From Endomychus coccineus (taxonomy: Eukaryota; Arthropoda; Insecta; Coleoptera; Endomychidae): DNA of 64,000 bases. The DNA lies in the NCBI GenBank assembly GCA_958510875.1, contig OY294068.1, forward strand, positions 33,522,297 to 33,586,296, read 5' to 3'. Of the stretch, positions 34,644 through 47,619 are shown in pieces (positions within the stretch are counted from its first letter, which is position 1; every line of letters begins with the position of its first letter). The position numbers and the translations under genes are program-made. Under the pieces are notes generated by a model, which worked only from the letters and a program-made list of their open reading frames with translations, searched no databases and was not told the DNA's origin.

Positions 34644-35859
34644 CTGATTTGAATAAAAAACGCAACACCTGATAATAGAATTGAAATTCTTACAGAAGAG
34701 GCACATTAATGTAGCTAGTAAATGATTAGATCTTGGAGCGGAAAAAAACATAAATAAAAAATGTATTCAATAATGACTGACCCCACTGCGATTTTTCATT
34801 TACTCGATGAGGTACAGTTTGAACAAGATGATCAATGTCGCCTTGAGGTATCTCAACCCAAGCTTCTTGGATACGGAGTTGAAGATTGTCTGAATTGTGA
34901 GGGGGGTGGCGTAAGCTACTCAGTATTATACAGATTATATTCCAGACATGTTCAATCGGCGAGAGATCCGGTGAACGGGCAGGCCATGGAGGCACCATCA
35001 CATCAGCATCTTCTAAATTGTGCGTTGTAATCCTTGCCGTATGAGGACGAGCATTTTTCTGTTGCAAAATTGAATCAATTAACCCCCGGAAATATGGCAC
35101 TGCAACAGGTTCCAACACGTTGGTTATGTAATTGGCTGTATTTAAATTGTCCTGGACGAAAACTAGAAGTGACCTACTGCCATAACATATTGCACCCCAA
35201 ATCATCACTTCTAATGTAAAGGCAGTATGACGTGTTCAACAGCAAATCACAGATTTCTTTTCTCCCCACGTAAGCGCCTCACCTTCCTTAGCCTATCATG
35301 GGCTCACAAATAAAACCGCAACTTGTCACTGAAGACCAGATGATGCCAATCCTGCACCCAGTTCACCTCGCTCATCACACGCCTCCAGCCTTCGGTGCGA
35401 TGACGTGGGGGTAAGGGGAAGGCATAAGAATGGTCGGTAAGAACGGAGTCGAAAAGGCCTTATCCGTCGATAGACGGACGCCATTTCCTACGGCTCGTGT
35501 AGTGGAAAACCTGTCTCTTAGGGCCAATGTCCATAGGTGACGTTCTTCACCTCCTAGGACGTCCGGATCCGCGGCGTTGCTCATGAAGGCCTTCTTCAGA
35601 CCATCTTGACCAATATCATAACACTGTTTGTTGTAACGTTACGACCCACACGGTTGGCAATTTCCTGAAATGAAAATCCACCCTCCCTCATACCAATAAT
35701 CCGGCCACTTCTTTACATAAAAGAACATAACAAAAACTGAGATAACGTTGGAGTTTTTCATTGAAATAATTTCTCGATTATATTGAAGTTCTCTTTCTGT
35801 GAAAATTTCAGGCATATTGCTCAACAAATACTAAGTTTTGCGTTTTTTATTCAAATCAG
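34644..35859 (-). mobile_element. Tc1-family transposon (DD34E type), 1216 bp, dead
   Basis: Inverted ends CTGATTTGAATAAAAAACGC and its complement are each flanked by TA. The minus-strand transposase runs from GRIIGMREGGFSFQEIANRV (helix-turn-helix) through frameshifted middle parts to a 160-codon frame with MIWGAI, QQKNARPHTAR and ARSPDLSPIEHVWN. Tc1 transposases use D, D and E with 34 residues between the last two; the spacing is right but the second aspartate (QQDNARPH) is lysine here. This catalytic loss plus several stops make it inactive. Confidence 0.9.
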
Positions 35860-35864
35860 TATAT

Positions 35865-37055
35865 TACAAATAAACTCCTCAGTTCAAATATTTTCTTTAT
35901 TATATTTTATTGAACACATTGTACAGTTATATAAATTGTGTTGTACTTCTTATCTTGTCGTCATGATGACAATCAAATATCAAAGCACTCCGACTGGTAC
36001 AATTCAAATCAAAATTCAATTAGTTGGCGCATAATGATGTTACTATTTTTCTCTATCTCGCAATTATCTGCGAAGGTTTTATTTTCCTTTTCAAATTTGT
36101 GTCTGTCTGGAGTATTGGGAAATAACAGAGAGCAGGGTAATGTTAATGCAGAATTGTAATATTCTCAATTATTGCACTTGTAATCAATTTCACGAATTGT
36201 TTCACTGGGAAGTCTCCGAAAATACAGAACAAGTTAAATCAAATATTTTCGCAGAATTACGTTGAAACAGAAGGAGAATAGAACGCTGACTTCTCTAAAT
36301 GTGGATTCAATTCCCTAAAAGCTTCTTGAATCAAAAAGAGTGCAAAGAAGTATGAGTGGAATAACAATTGGCGCTAACGTTGGTCACACAATGGAATAGA
36401 GGTTAGCTCAAATTTAATTTTATCTCCCCGTATCCAGAATGTTCCAGTTGGAAGGAGTCTTTTTATAAAGGTTTTATTGAATTTCACAAAACATGAAATT
36501 GCAGATTTAATTCACATAACATGCTGATGTTATTCAATACACAAATATTACCGAAATGAATGAATATTCCGTCCTGAACTAATCGAACAAATTAATCGAA
36601 ATCGCAAATTGAAATGAAACATGCGAATTGTAGATTACCGCTGTTTATTATCTTTCACTAACGATTCTTTGAGATGAAGGTATTATCATGTTTCATTTGG
36701 TAGGAACGATTTGATAATATGATAGGACTAGCTGTTGTCTTCGGGCTATGTTTGTAGAGGCAGCTAACACCCGTAGGATCAGGTAATGGCGTCGCCTTCG
36801 TCGGCCGCGATATCATTCACGCAGATTCAAGTATACTCAAATGCAAAACCACCCTATTTCATCTATATACAGGCTGATGCATGAGTAATAGTCCAAATTA
36901 TGAATATAAGTTCTGGAGGAAAAACATGGTATTTCACTCAATTATGAGAGGTCTAAGTCTGCCCCTCACTGAGAAATAGGGTATTACAGATGAATAAATA
37001 TAATACATTTCTATTAATAAGTCAGCCATTTCTACGTCCGTCACTCTATGTAATA
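35865..37055. other. intronic sequence, mostly unrecognised
   Basis: Short overlapping frames at 35.8-36.2 kb have no known motif. At 36.87 kb the phrase TATACAGGCTGATGC resembles a Tc1/mariner-type terminus, possibly a solo end. Confidence 0.35.
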
Positions 37056-37057
37056 TA

Positions 37058-39335
37058 CAGGGTGTTCTCGAACTGCGTGGCCAAAATAAAACCGAAGATT
37101 CTTTGATTCGAAAAAAAGTTGATGAGCCTTTTTACTTTTGCCTCAAGTGTCTTGTTTACCCGGTAGAGGGGGCTTCAAAATTGCAAAAATAATTTTGTTT
37201 TTTCGGTTTAACTTGAGAACTTGATAAAGAACTTTTACAATATTTAGCAGGTGAGTTACTGTCAATAATGGCCATTTTTGAGAGTGGAGCACAGAGCCTT
37301 AGAGACCATAGAAATGGCTCAAACTTGAGGATGTAACTGGAAAAGTGTCTAGAACTTTTTTGTGGTCGATGTAATTCACTCGATATTTTTTACGTAGATA
37401 GCTTATCTACTTCGAAAACTTTTCTTACTCTTAGAAAATTTTGATAAAATTAACGGATTAGCTTGAAAAAATTAATTTCCGAGTCTCTGCAATTTTGGCT
37501 TACTAATTTTACTTGATTAAAATACCTTAGTTGGCTTTGCTTTTCTAATGTCATTTTGGCATTTGAAGAATTTATTCTCAAAACTGTCAGTTTTTACTTT
37601 GATTTCCGTAAAAATTTTATAAAATTATGGCTCAAAATTTCACTAACACTGAAATGGTTGATATGTTATTGATTTATGGACTTTGTCGTTGCAATGGCCG
37701 GAGAAGGGAAAGATATCCGCATCGCAGAATTACAAATCGGCAAACCTTTGCGAAACTGGCAAATTCGAAGCAAATCGCAGAGAAACTGGAAGCAGACGGA
37801 CAAGAAGGACGTTAGAGCTCGAAGAAGCGATACTGGAAGCGGTTGAAACTGAACCTGGGATAAGCACACTACGTTTGGGACTTCGTATTGGAGCCTCAAA
37901 TCATTAGTTCATAATGTACTGAAAAAAGAACTGTTGTATTCCTATCATATTAAAACAGCTCAAGACTTATTGCCCATGGATCCAGGTCAACGGCTAGATT
38001 TCTGTCGGCTTATTGTTCAAAGACAAAACGCAAACCCCAATTTTTGTAGAAGAATTCTGTTCACGGACGAAGATACTTTCACGAGATGTGGTCTTTTTAA
38101 CCTCCATAATGAACATTTCTATGCTGATGAAAATCCTCATGAAACGGAAGTTACATATTTTCAGAATCAAACTTAAATCAATGTTTGGGTTGGAATTGTG
38201 GATAACTTTATTATTGGCCCTACCGTTATACCCGATCGATTGAACGGGGAAAACGACTTGAACTTTTTGGAACAAAGGCTACTTGAACTGTTGGAAGACT
38301 TGCCCTTACACATTCGTCGTGGCCTGGTTTATCCATGATGGTGCACCTCCTCATTTCACATTAGCTGTGAGGCGACATTTGAATGCGGAATATCCAGATC
38401 GCTGGATAGGTAGAGGACACGATGCACCAGTGAACTGGCCGGCCCGCTCCCCTGATTTGACGCCCTGCTACTTCTTTCTATGGGGCGCTTTGAAGTCGAA
38501 AGTTTATGCAGCTCCAGTAAACACACGAGACGAATTGTTGCAACGAATTAATCATGAAGCGGATTTATTGAAGAATGATCCTGAAGTACTAGCCAGATTT
38601 CAATCCAATTTCTTGAAACGAATTAATTTGTGTATTCAGGAAAATGGGCAACATTTCGAACAATTGATGCCTTAGCGATTTCCCAAAAAGTTTTGTTGTT
38701 TCTTTTAATTTAGCATTTGTTTTTTCTAAATAATCACATCGTTTCAGTGTTAGTGAAATTTTGAGCCATAATTTTATAAAATTTTTACGTAAAGCAGAGT
38801 AAAAACTGACAGTTTTGAGAATGAATTCTCCAAATGCCAAAATGACATTAGAAAAGCAAAGGCAACTAAGGTATTTTAATCAAGTAAAATTAGTAAGCCA
38901 AAATTGCAGAGACTCCAAAATTATTTTTTTCAAGCTAATCCGTTGATTTCATCAAAATTTTCTAAGAGTAAAAAAAGTTTTCAAATTAGATAAGCTATCT
39001 ACGTAAAAAATATCGAGTGAATTACATTGACCACAAAAAAGTTCTGGACACTTTTCCCGTTACATTCTCAAGTTTGAGCCATTTCTATGATCTCTAAGGC
39101 TCTGTGTTCCACTCTCAAAAAGGCCATCATTGACAATAACTCACTTGCTAAATATTGTAAAAGTTCTTCATCACGTTCTCAAGTTATACCGAAAAAACAA
39201 AATTATTTTTGCAATTTTGAAGCCCTCTACCGGGTAAACAAGACACTTGAGGCAAAAGTAAAAAGGCTCAACAACTTTTTTTCGGATCAAAGAATCTTCG
39301 GTTTTATTTTAGCCACGCAGTTCGAGGACACCCTG
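37058..39335 (+). mobile_element. DUF4817-type DDE transposon copy 1, 2278 bp, TIRs about 595 bp
   Basis: Ends CAGGGTGTTCTCGAACTGCG and its complement CGCAGTTCGAGGACACCCTG are flanked by TA. The inverted repeats run from 37058 to about 37654 and from about 38742 to 39335, so the right repeat contains the complement of the first ten transposase codons. A second copy with the same structure lies at 45308-47616 in the same orientation. Confidence 0.9.
37627..38675 (+). pseudogene. transposase of DUF4817-type element, copy 1 (broken)
   Basis: Starts MAQNFTNTEMVDMLLIYGLC, a helix-turn-helix start I recognise as DUF4817. The catalytic region has FTDEDTFTRCGLFNLHNEHF with the first aspartate, FIHDGAPPHFTLAVRRHLNA with the second, and PARSPDLTPCYFFLWGALK where the third aspartate is tyrosine. 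Frameshifts occur after EGR (shared with copy 2), in GASNH (one A lost from a run, private) and between HIRR and WFIHDG (shared); a private stop follows FQNQT. It is inactive on several counts. About 43 residues separate the second and third acidic positions. Confidence 0.85.
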
Positions 39336-39339
39336 TATA

Positions 39340-39960
39340 TTGTAATGAATTGTATTTGGCTCAGAATTACTTTTCGGATTTTTGCGGGTACATCCGTTTG
39401 TAACATTTTTGAATCTATTTAGACAGGCGGGCGCGTGCCTCTCAATGTGCGTGCTTAACCCAATACAGAGACGATTGCGCCGTTTCTATTGGTCTATGGA
39501 TTTAAAATTTTGCAGTCCAGTCAAATATCGCAGACAATCAAGGTAAATCCTCTCAACTTTAAATTTTTCTAAATGGAATATCTACTGCATGAATTCAGAT
39601 GAATTATCACTAAGTTAGGTATATAGTGTTACACGGATCTTTCCCTAATTGACTATAGGTACTCAAGGAGTATATATTATTCTTATTCACAAATCTATTG
39701 ATATATCTACATTGGGGCCATTTAATTCAGAAAACCATGTTACATTGGAGTTTGATTAAATCATTCATGGTTTGACATTAACATTTATCATGAATTATCA
39801 AATCTAGTCAATTCGTTCTTCGACCGGTTTGAGTTATTGCTGCTTGACAGCTTTGCGATATAATTCTTCTTTGAAACTGGAACTTGTGAGAAATCATTGG
39901 AACGCTCTTCACCCTGACCTGATATGGTATTATATCACCCTTTTGGAGCAAATGTGAATT
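39340..39960. other. intronic sequence, nothing recognised
   Basis: No gene or element recognised. Confidence 0.4.
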
Positions 39961-39964
39961 AATT

Positions 39965-40700
39965 TATGTTTATTTTAGATATTTTCCATTATTTCAAACG
40001 CTTTGAAGATTCGAGGAGGAACTGTACTGATAAAAGGGGGAGTCAAATATCTCGGGTTAACACTAGACTCGAAACTGACTTGGAACCAACATCTGGGAAG
40101 AGTACTTAAAAAAGCGGAGGCCTTATTATTTGTGGCCAGACGCTTCTTCGGGGAAAAAATGGGCTACTACCGAACATGCTCTACTGGTTGTACAACATGG
40201 TGATTTAACCCGCCATAACATACGCTCCTTTGGTATGGTGGTCTAAAACACAACAAGGAGGGACCACGAAAAGATTTATCGAGGTCAGAGATTTGTATGT
40301 CTTGGGATCACAGGGGCCATGGAATCAACGCCCATTGCAGCAATGGAGACACTACTGGGATTACCTCCCCTCTAATTGGGAATCCAAGGAGAGGCAAGGC
40401 ATGGTGCCTTCAGAATACAAAATACACTGGAAAATGTTCACATTGGGTCAGGAAACTTGAGCATCGTAAAAATCGTGACCAAGGACGTGTTAGGCATGGG
40501 AACAGATCACATTCCAAAGCGATACTCTTTCAACAACACATTCAGGGTATCAATACCAGAAAGGACTGAATGAGAACATATTAACCTGAGCGACATTCTA
40601 CAGGGGAAGATCTGGTGTACAGACGGGTCTAACACTAAAAAAGGTGGAGGTGCAGGAGTATACTAAGGAAACTTCAGGCCTCAGCTATTCATTGGGTGAA
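39965..40700 (+). mobile_element. I/Jockey-type LINE fragment, RT thumb and RNase H start
   Basis: Reads GGVKYLGLTLDSKLTWNQHL and GRVLKKAEALLFVARRFFGE (RT thumb), then shifted frames, then IWCTDGSNTKKGGGAGVY, the first RNase H motif with its aspartate. Stops and shifts are frequent. It ends near 40.7 kb without the rest of RNase H. Confidence 0.65.
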
Positions 40701-40704
40701 CACA

Positions 40705-42915
40705 CCTCTGTCGTCCAAGCTGGTCTTAGTGTCACCGGTGGCGATAGCCTGACAAGCCTACGAAGGGGGTGAAGTTCTTAGTGAGTATTTCTGGAATAGT
40801 GACTCTCACAGTAGACTGTGAGACCCAAAGGTTCATAACCCCTCATAAAGGGTTCTCTCCACCTAAGCAAAAAAAAAACGCTAATATATGAAACAGGGAA
40901 CATCTGGTAACTCCCAAAATTTGAACTTTCTAAACAGATATGGTTTTGAATATTGACTAACCTCTTACTACAATTTTTGACTACATAGATACATAGATAG
41001 ATAGATATATTGATGGATGGTAAATACATAAATGGATATCAGTGTTTCAAAACATTGGAACAATAAAACCAAGAATAAAATCATGCTGTACCTAAACCTG
41101 AACAGAACACGAAGCAACGTGTCCATTTGCCCGATGACTGAAAACACTTAAGCATGGATATAACAACGATAAATTTATAGAGAATTAAGGTTTATTAAAA
41201 ATGCAATATGCAAAATATGATATTCATCATCATAAGATATGCATGCGACAAAAATAGAGCATGTTGTGTTGGGCTCGGCTTACATCTACTTTCATCGACG
41301 TTACCCGCTGATGATGTCGTTCGTTACGACGCTTTAAATTCGATATTATGGCATTTGAATTGTCTGATGCACTCACCAAAGGAAACAAAATGACTCCCGC
41401 GATGCCGCTTCATCCTAGATTGTCGTCTATTTGCAAGAAAATTTGTTAGTTTTATACGGAAACTTGTACCCTTGTGTTTAACAAGGTTATACTCTACAAC
41501 CAATTCCTTCGCGACGGATTGAATTCATCAAACATTGTAGCAACTACTCATGACTATAACATTCAATCTTAGCATATCAATTAGAGACAATATAGATATA
41601 CAATGACATATCTAACTTATGATAGAACCTCAACTGACCAAGTACAAACTAAAAATAACTTCAAGGCGTGTGTTTCTCTTTTGCAAAATTCAACATTCAA
41701 AATTGGATAGAATATGTCATTACGTGATGAAAATGCATCATGAACTTGAATGATACAACCATATAGAGTTATATTTTCAATTTGATTATTAAATGTAAGT
41801 AGTTCTAGCTAGTAGCTTTCAAACAGATACAACAAAGTGCTTATTATTCTGCAATATCCGTATGAAGAAGTTACGGTGTTAGCGAAACTATTGATATTCA
41901 TTTATCAAATTAGTGAAAATCCAATTAAACAAATGCAATTCAAACGTAAAATATTTGGTATATGTAATTCTGAAGTTAGTTTGAACTTCGTACGATGGAC
42001 TACGGTACGCTATTCCAAGACCCTTGCATTCCGTTTGTCACAAAATAATGTAGTGACTTCGAGAACATCATTTGTAGAGGCATCATGAACACAAACTTTG
42101 TATGATTCACCACGTGACAGTCCTAGGAGACCCTGAAGTTTGCTCATCTCATATACAGTAGGTTGTCATGTTGTACAGAAATTATTGTGCATTAGAATTT
42201 CGTATCTACAAACTTTCTGAGGTCCTGCAGAATATGTTTTAGTCCTAGAATTTAGCATAGTTTTCGATATTCAGGAAGAATTCTAATTTGTCCCTCCCAC
42301 CAACTATGATGACACTTTGTTATGATACTCTTCTGTGTGAAAAAAAATAAAATAAAGCTATGCACTCGATCTAGTTGAACATATTGATGTAGTGAGTTTG
42401 CTTATTTCATTGAGAATAACCAGATACAATTGATTTCTAAGAACTATAACTATTCTAACAAACCATAAATGGAAGTAGTGCCATTTGTATAACGTTGAGT
42501 ATGATTGCTCTATATGTATGTATTACCAAAGAAACCACGTGCAGCATATTTTAGATAGATCATTCAACAGATCTTGTTGAGGCTGACCATTTTGACATCG
42601 ATAGAATGAATAGACGATACCGAAATTTAATCGTAAAACTATGATGATTCATCGATGAATTTGCCAAAAAATATGAAAATGTATGTTGTTGCATTTTTTT
42701 AAATAGCTGACAATCAGATAACCAACAAATACGTATGGTTTAATCAATAAATCGACTTTAGAAGCCGTTACTTCATGATAATTCATCATTACGATCAAAT
42801 GAACAATCACTTTTTTATATCACTTCTAACAAAACATGAAAAAGTTCCTATAGTTTCAACCACGAAGTGCCATTATCAAATAGATGGACAGGTGTTGAAA
42901 CTATATAAGCTGTTT
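40705..42915. other. intronic sequence, no gene; small GATA-type microsatellite
   Basis: A short (ATAG)n tract lies near 40.985-41.015 kb. Frames at 41.2 and 41.8 kb are unrecognised. Nothing else seen. Confidence 0.4.
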
Positions 42916-42921
42916 CCGGGG

Positions 42922-43215
42922 AGGGGGGCGGTAGTGCAGGTAGCTCAGTGGTAGAAACATCGATCTCCTACCACTGTGGCTGCCGGTAGCCGGTTCAAAT
43001 CTCAGTGACAACGGAATTTTTCCAATGGCCCGAGAAAGTGATGAGGCAATATAATGGACTGTTAGGCCTAAGTGTCATCGAGACTGCCCTGGTTGTGGGT
43101 TCGAGCCTACCACAGGAGGTGCAGTGTTTAGTGGTTATATCCCTTACACTAATACTACGTACTCATGTAATCGAAGTGAAACTCACAGAGATAAACCTAA
43201 AATCTATAGGTAATA
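42922..43215 (+). mobile_element. SINE with two tRNA-like segments
   Basis: First segment: TAGCTCAGTGG at 42941-42951 matches the RNA polymerase III A box, and GGTTCAAATCT at 42992-43002 the B box, with tRNA-like spacing. Second segment: GGTTCGAGCC at 43098-43107 is a perfect B box, preceded by the weaker A-box-like TTAGGCCTAAGTG near 43072. No folding tRNA with an intact acceptor stem is seen, so this is a SINE rather than a tRNA gene. The 3' end and tail are unclear. Confidence 0.65.
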
Positions 43216-43219
43216 GATC

Positions 43220-45300
43220 ATAGTTTAATTAATCACTCTGTGGTGTCTTGAAAAAGTAAGGTTTTCATAGTCCTGTAGGCAGGATGTTCACAGTACACCT
43301 GACAGTGAGATATTATAATAATTCACAGAGTATAAAACATAGAGATGTGAAAAATGTTTGTTGTCAATTGATATAACTTTAATTTATTATGTTCGTTATT
43401 AAGAGAGCTAATGAATATGATTTATTACAATCATACATTATTTAACCCTCAGAAGTGTCAGAAAACGAACAATTGTTCTAACAAAAGGTGCGGGACGGAA
43501 GTTAGTGACCTACGGATCAGTTAATTTACATTTATACTTACTCCTATATCTCTGAGAATTTGATGATATTTCAATATGTTTTTTTAAATTGAATATCCAA
43601 TACACTGTTCTTAGCAGCTTCTTTCATATCTTCATATTTGAGTTTTACTTGTTTCATAATTTTTCCTCTAACCGTGAATAAATCTTCTGTATTTAACTGA
43701 ATATCTTTTGAATTCAGGAACGTATATTTCCAATATCTAGGGGAATGGTATACATTGTTCCCGTACGATATTATATGAAAGTGGCCTATCAGGTGCTGAG
43801 ATATTCTTTAGTCCAAAGCAGTTCTTTCGTGAATCATGAATCTCATGAATCGGGTTATATGTCACGACAATACAGTAAATTCAATCCACTTTATATTTTG
43901 GCAGGAACTAGATATGATGCTCGAAATTCACTGGCTACTACCATAAATGCAAAGTCGTACTTTGAGCCGTTTTTGAGTTATTGAGCAGAGCGGTCACAAT
44001 GCTTTATTCGCTCTATTTCACGAGTTGTTCGGTGCGCTAACTATCTGGTTTATTGTAGAGAGAAATATAACAACACGTTCGCTGCTGGTCGCATCTGCTA
44101 GTGCGGCACCCGACAAAGGGCTTCAAACTAATTCCATTTAGACAGACTGATACGAAAGACAGAGCGGGCGTAGAAAACAGTGAAATGAACAAATAAAATG
44201 AATCTAAGAGTTTGATTTTGTAACGTTTGGGGACGTTAATAGATTTATTTAATGGTCAGTTATCATTCCGATAATTGCTGTGAGAGATTTAATATTTGAG
44301 AAGGACAACCTTGACCTCTGCAGTTTGATAGCTCAAGCTAAGTATGTCAATGCGGTAGCGGGTCACTGGAGAAACAGAAGATTGACGCAAAAGAAGTCAC
44401 ACGTTTCACGAGATTCGGGAAGAGGATGCGAGTGTAAAGACGGACATCTTGAGGTGACTGTTGCCAAGGTCAGATCGATACAAATCGATTTTGTTATTTC
44501 ATAGTCATTCTCTAACTTGAAACCTTTTATAGTTGTAGATAGATATTATTATGATATCTTGATTATTTTCGTTTATCGAACCACATGAGTCTTACAATTT
44601 TCAATAATATAATTAAGACATAGTGAGTGTAGCGGACGAAGCTTTTCTTCTTTTGTGCTCACTGACGCACTCCGTCTTAACCCTTTGGGCATATGCGCAG
44701 CGTATTGACGAGCTACTAGTTACAATATAAGTAGTATTTAGAAGTGACAAATTTATATTTTTAAAACAGTAATGCTATTTACTGAATTGTCAATTCTATT
44801 TTCATTAATTTTCTGTTATTGTGAAACGTGAAATTATATTTTGAATTGGACATAATGTGTACTGAATTTTTCCAATTCAGAGCACCAGCTAGACATCAAA
44901 AGTTCGATAAATTCAGCGGAACTCAAGTGAAGCAGTCCTCGAAAGGAAACAATTTCAGAAAGTAAATGGTTAATTTAGTATGAAAAGTCATATCGTTTGA
45001 CGGAAGGCTTGATACACTACTTGAAACCGCACAATACGCGAAATGTCTCTCTACAACAAGCAATTACATAGGAAGAATTTGCTCCATTCTGACTGGTAAA
45101 CAATTTGTCAAAACGTCTTTTCAAATTAGTCTGTACGTGATTTTCAGTAAGCGCTCCACATTGAAACTATAGACTAATGCTTCACGCTGAAGTTCATTGA
45201 TTTGAATCACAACGTTCAAACAAACAATTCTCAAAAATCTCAAAATGTGCTATATCGAACGTATCTTCGGCCCAGTATATTATCCTTTCAGGTTTAGTCT
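43220..45300. other. intronic sequence, nothing firm
   Basis: A 79-codon frame at 43.75 kb and a 74-codon frame at 44.28 kb show no family resemblance. A somewhat GC-richer stretch lies at 44.0-44.2 kb. Confidence 0.4.
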
Positions 45301-45307
45301 GGATGTA

Positions 45308-47616
45308 CAGGATGTCCTCGAGCTGCGTGGCAAAAATAAAACCGAGGATTCTTTGATTCGAAAAAAAGTTGGTGAGCTTTTTTACTTTTGCCTCAAGTAT
45401 CTTGTTTACCCGGTAGAGGGCTTCAAAATTGCAAAAATAATTTTGTCTTTTCGGTATAACTTGAGAACGTGATGAAGAACTTTTACAATATTTAGCAGGT
45501 GAGTTACTGTCAATAATGGCCATTTTTGAGAGTGGAGCACAGAGCCTTAGAGACCATAGAAATGGCTCAAACTTGAGGATGTAACGGGAAAAGTGTCCAG
45601 AACTTTTTTGTGGTCAATGTAATTCACTCGATATTTTTTATGTAGATAGCTTATCTACTTTGAAAACTTTTCCTACTCTTAGAAAATTTTGATAAAATCA
45701 ACGGATTAGCTTGAAAAAATTAATTTTCGAGTCTGCAATTTTGGCTTACTAATTTTACTTGATTAAAATACCTTAGTTGCCTTTGCTTTTCTAATGTCAT
45801 TTTGGCATTTGAAGAATTTATTCTCAAAACTGTCAGTTTTTAGTTTGCTTTCCGTAAGAATTTTATAAAATTATGGCTCAAAATTTCACTAACACTGAAA
45901 TGGTTGATATGTTATTGATTTATGGACTTTGTCGTTGCAATGGCCGGAGAAGGGAAAGTTATCCGCATCGCAGAATTCCAAATCGGCAAACCTTCGCGAA
46001 ACTGGCAAATTTGAAGCAAATCGCAGAGAAACTGGACGCAGACGGACAAGAAGGACGTGAGAGCTCGAAGAAGCGATACTGGAAGCGGTTGAAACTGAAC
46101 CTGGGATAAGCACACTACGTTTGGGACTTCGTATTGGAGCCTCAAAATCATTAGTTCATAATGTACTGAGAGAAGAACTGTTGTATCCCTATCATATTAA
46201 AACAGTTCAAGACTTATTGCCCATGGATCCAGGTCATCGGCTAGATTTCTGTCGGCTTATTGTCCAAAGACAAAACGAAAACCCCAATTTTTGTAGAAGA
46301 ATTCTGTTCACGGACGAAGATACTTTCACGAGATGTGGTCTTTTTAACCTCCATAATGAACATTTCTATGCTGATGAAAATCCTCATGAAACGGAAGTTA
46401 CATATTTTCAGAATCAAACTAAAATCAATGTTTGGGTTGGAATTGTGGATAACTTTATTATTGGCCCTACCGTTATACCCGATCGATTGAACGGGGAGAA
46501 CTACTTGAACTTTTTGGAACAAAGGCTACTTGAACTGTTGGGAGACTTGCCCTTACACATTCGTCGTAGCCTGGTTTATCCATGATGGTGCACCTCCTCA
46601 TTTCACATTAGCTGTGAGGCGACATTTGAATGCGGAATATCCAGATCGCTGGATAGGTAGAGGACACGATGCACCAGTGAACTGGCCGGCCCGCTCCCCT
46701 GATTTGCCGCCCTGCGACTTCTTTCTATGGGTCGCTTTGAAGTCGAAAGTTTATGCAGCTACAGTAAACACACGAGAGGAATTGTTGCAACGAATTAATC
46801 ATGAAGCCAATTTATTGAAGAATGATCCTGAAGTACTAGCCAGAGTTCAATCCAATTTCTTGAAACGAATTAATTTGTGTATTCAGAAAAATGGGCAACA
46901 TTTCGAACAATTGATGCCTTAGCGATTTCCCAAAAAGTTTTGTTGTTTCTTTTAATTTAGCATTTGTTTTTCCTAAATAATCACATCGTTTCCCCATTTC
47001 TATTGTTTTCATTATTCGTGTTTTACCGAGATATTAAATTTTGAGCCATAATTTTATAAAATTTTTACGGAAAGCAAAGTAAAAACTGACAGTTTTGAGA
47101 ATAAATTCTCCAAATGCCAAAATGACATTAGAAAAGCAAAGGCAACTAAGGTATTTTAATCAAGTAAAATTAGTAAGCCAAAATTGCAGAGACTCAAAAA
47201 TTATTTTTTTCAAGCTAATCCGTTGATTTTATCAAAATTTTCTAAGAGTAAGAAAAGTTTTCAAATTAGATAAGCTATCTACATGAAAAATATAGAGTGA
47301 ATTACATTGACCACAAAAAAGTTTCGGACACTTTTCCCGTTACATCCTCAAGTTTGAGCCATTTCTATGGTCTCTAAGGCTCTATGCTCCACTCTCAAAA
47401 ACGGCTATTATTGACAGTAACTCACTTGCGAAATATTGTAAAAGTCCTACATTACGTTCTCAAGTTATACCGAAAAAACAAAATTATTTTTGCAACTTTG
47501 AAGCCCTCTACCGGCTAAACAAGACACTTGAGGCAAAAGTGAAAAGGCTCATCAAATTTTTTTCGAATCAAAGAATCTTCGGTTTTATTTTAGCCACGCA
47601 GTTCGAGGACACCCTG
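45308..47616 (+). mobile_element. DUF4817-type DDE transposon copy 2, 2309 bp, TIRs about 580 bp
   Basis: Ends CAGGATGTCCTCGAGCTGCG and complement, flanked by TA at 45306-45307 and 47617-47618. The right inverted repeat begins near 47035 inside AAATTTTGAGCCAT, covering only the start codon region. Between the stop codon and this repeat lies a unique spacer (CCCCATTTCTATTGTTTTCA and following) that copy 1 lacks. Confidence 0.9.
45873..46922 (+). pseudogene. transposase of DUF4817-type element, copy 2 (broken, best preserved)
   Basis: Three successive frames make up the protein: MAQNFTNTEMVDMLLIYGLC to about 46060, a second from LGLRIGASKSLVHNVLREEL through FTDEDTFTRCGLFN and INVWVGIVDNFIIGPTVIPD, and a third with WFIHDGAPPHFTLAVRRHLN and PARSPDLPPCDFFLWVALK. 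All three catalytic aspartates are present, unlike copy 1. The two frameshifts, after EGRE and after HIRR, lie at the same places in both copies. The protein ends NGQHFEQLMP before a stop. Confidence 0.85.
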
Positions 47617-47619
47617 TAT

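Noticed and set aside
41296..41335. CTGATGATG followed by a GTCGT/ACGAC hairpin on the plus strand
   Set aside because: The sequence after the hairpin is GCTTTA, not GAAA; probably chance.
42922..43010. Possible tRNA gene with A and B boxes
   Set aside because: No foldable acceptor stem or anticodon arm; the context and second B box fit a SINE better.
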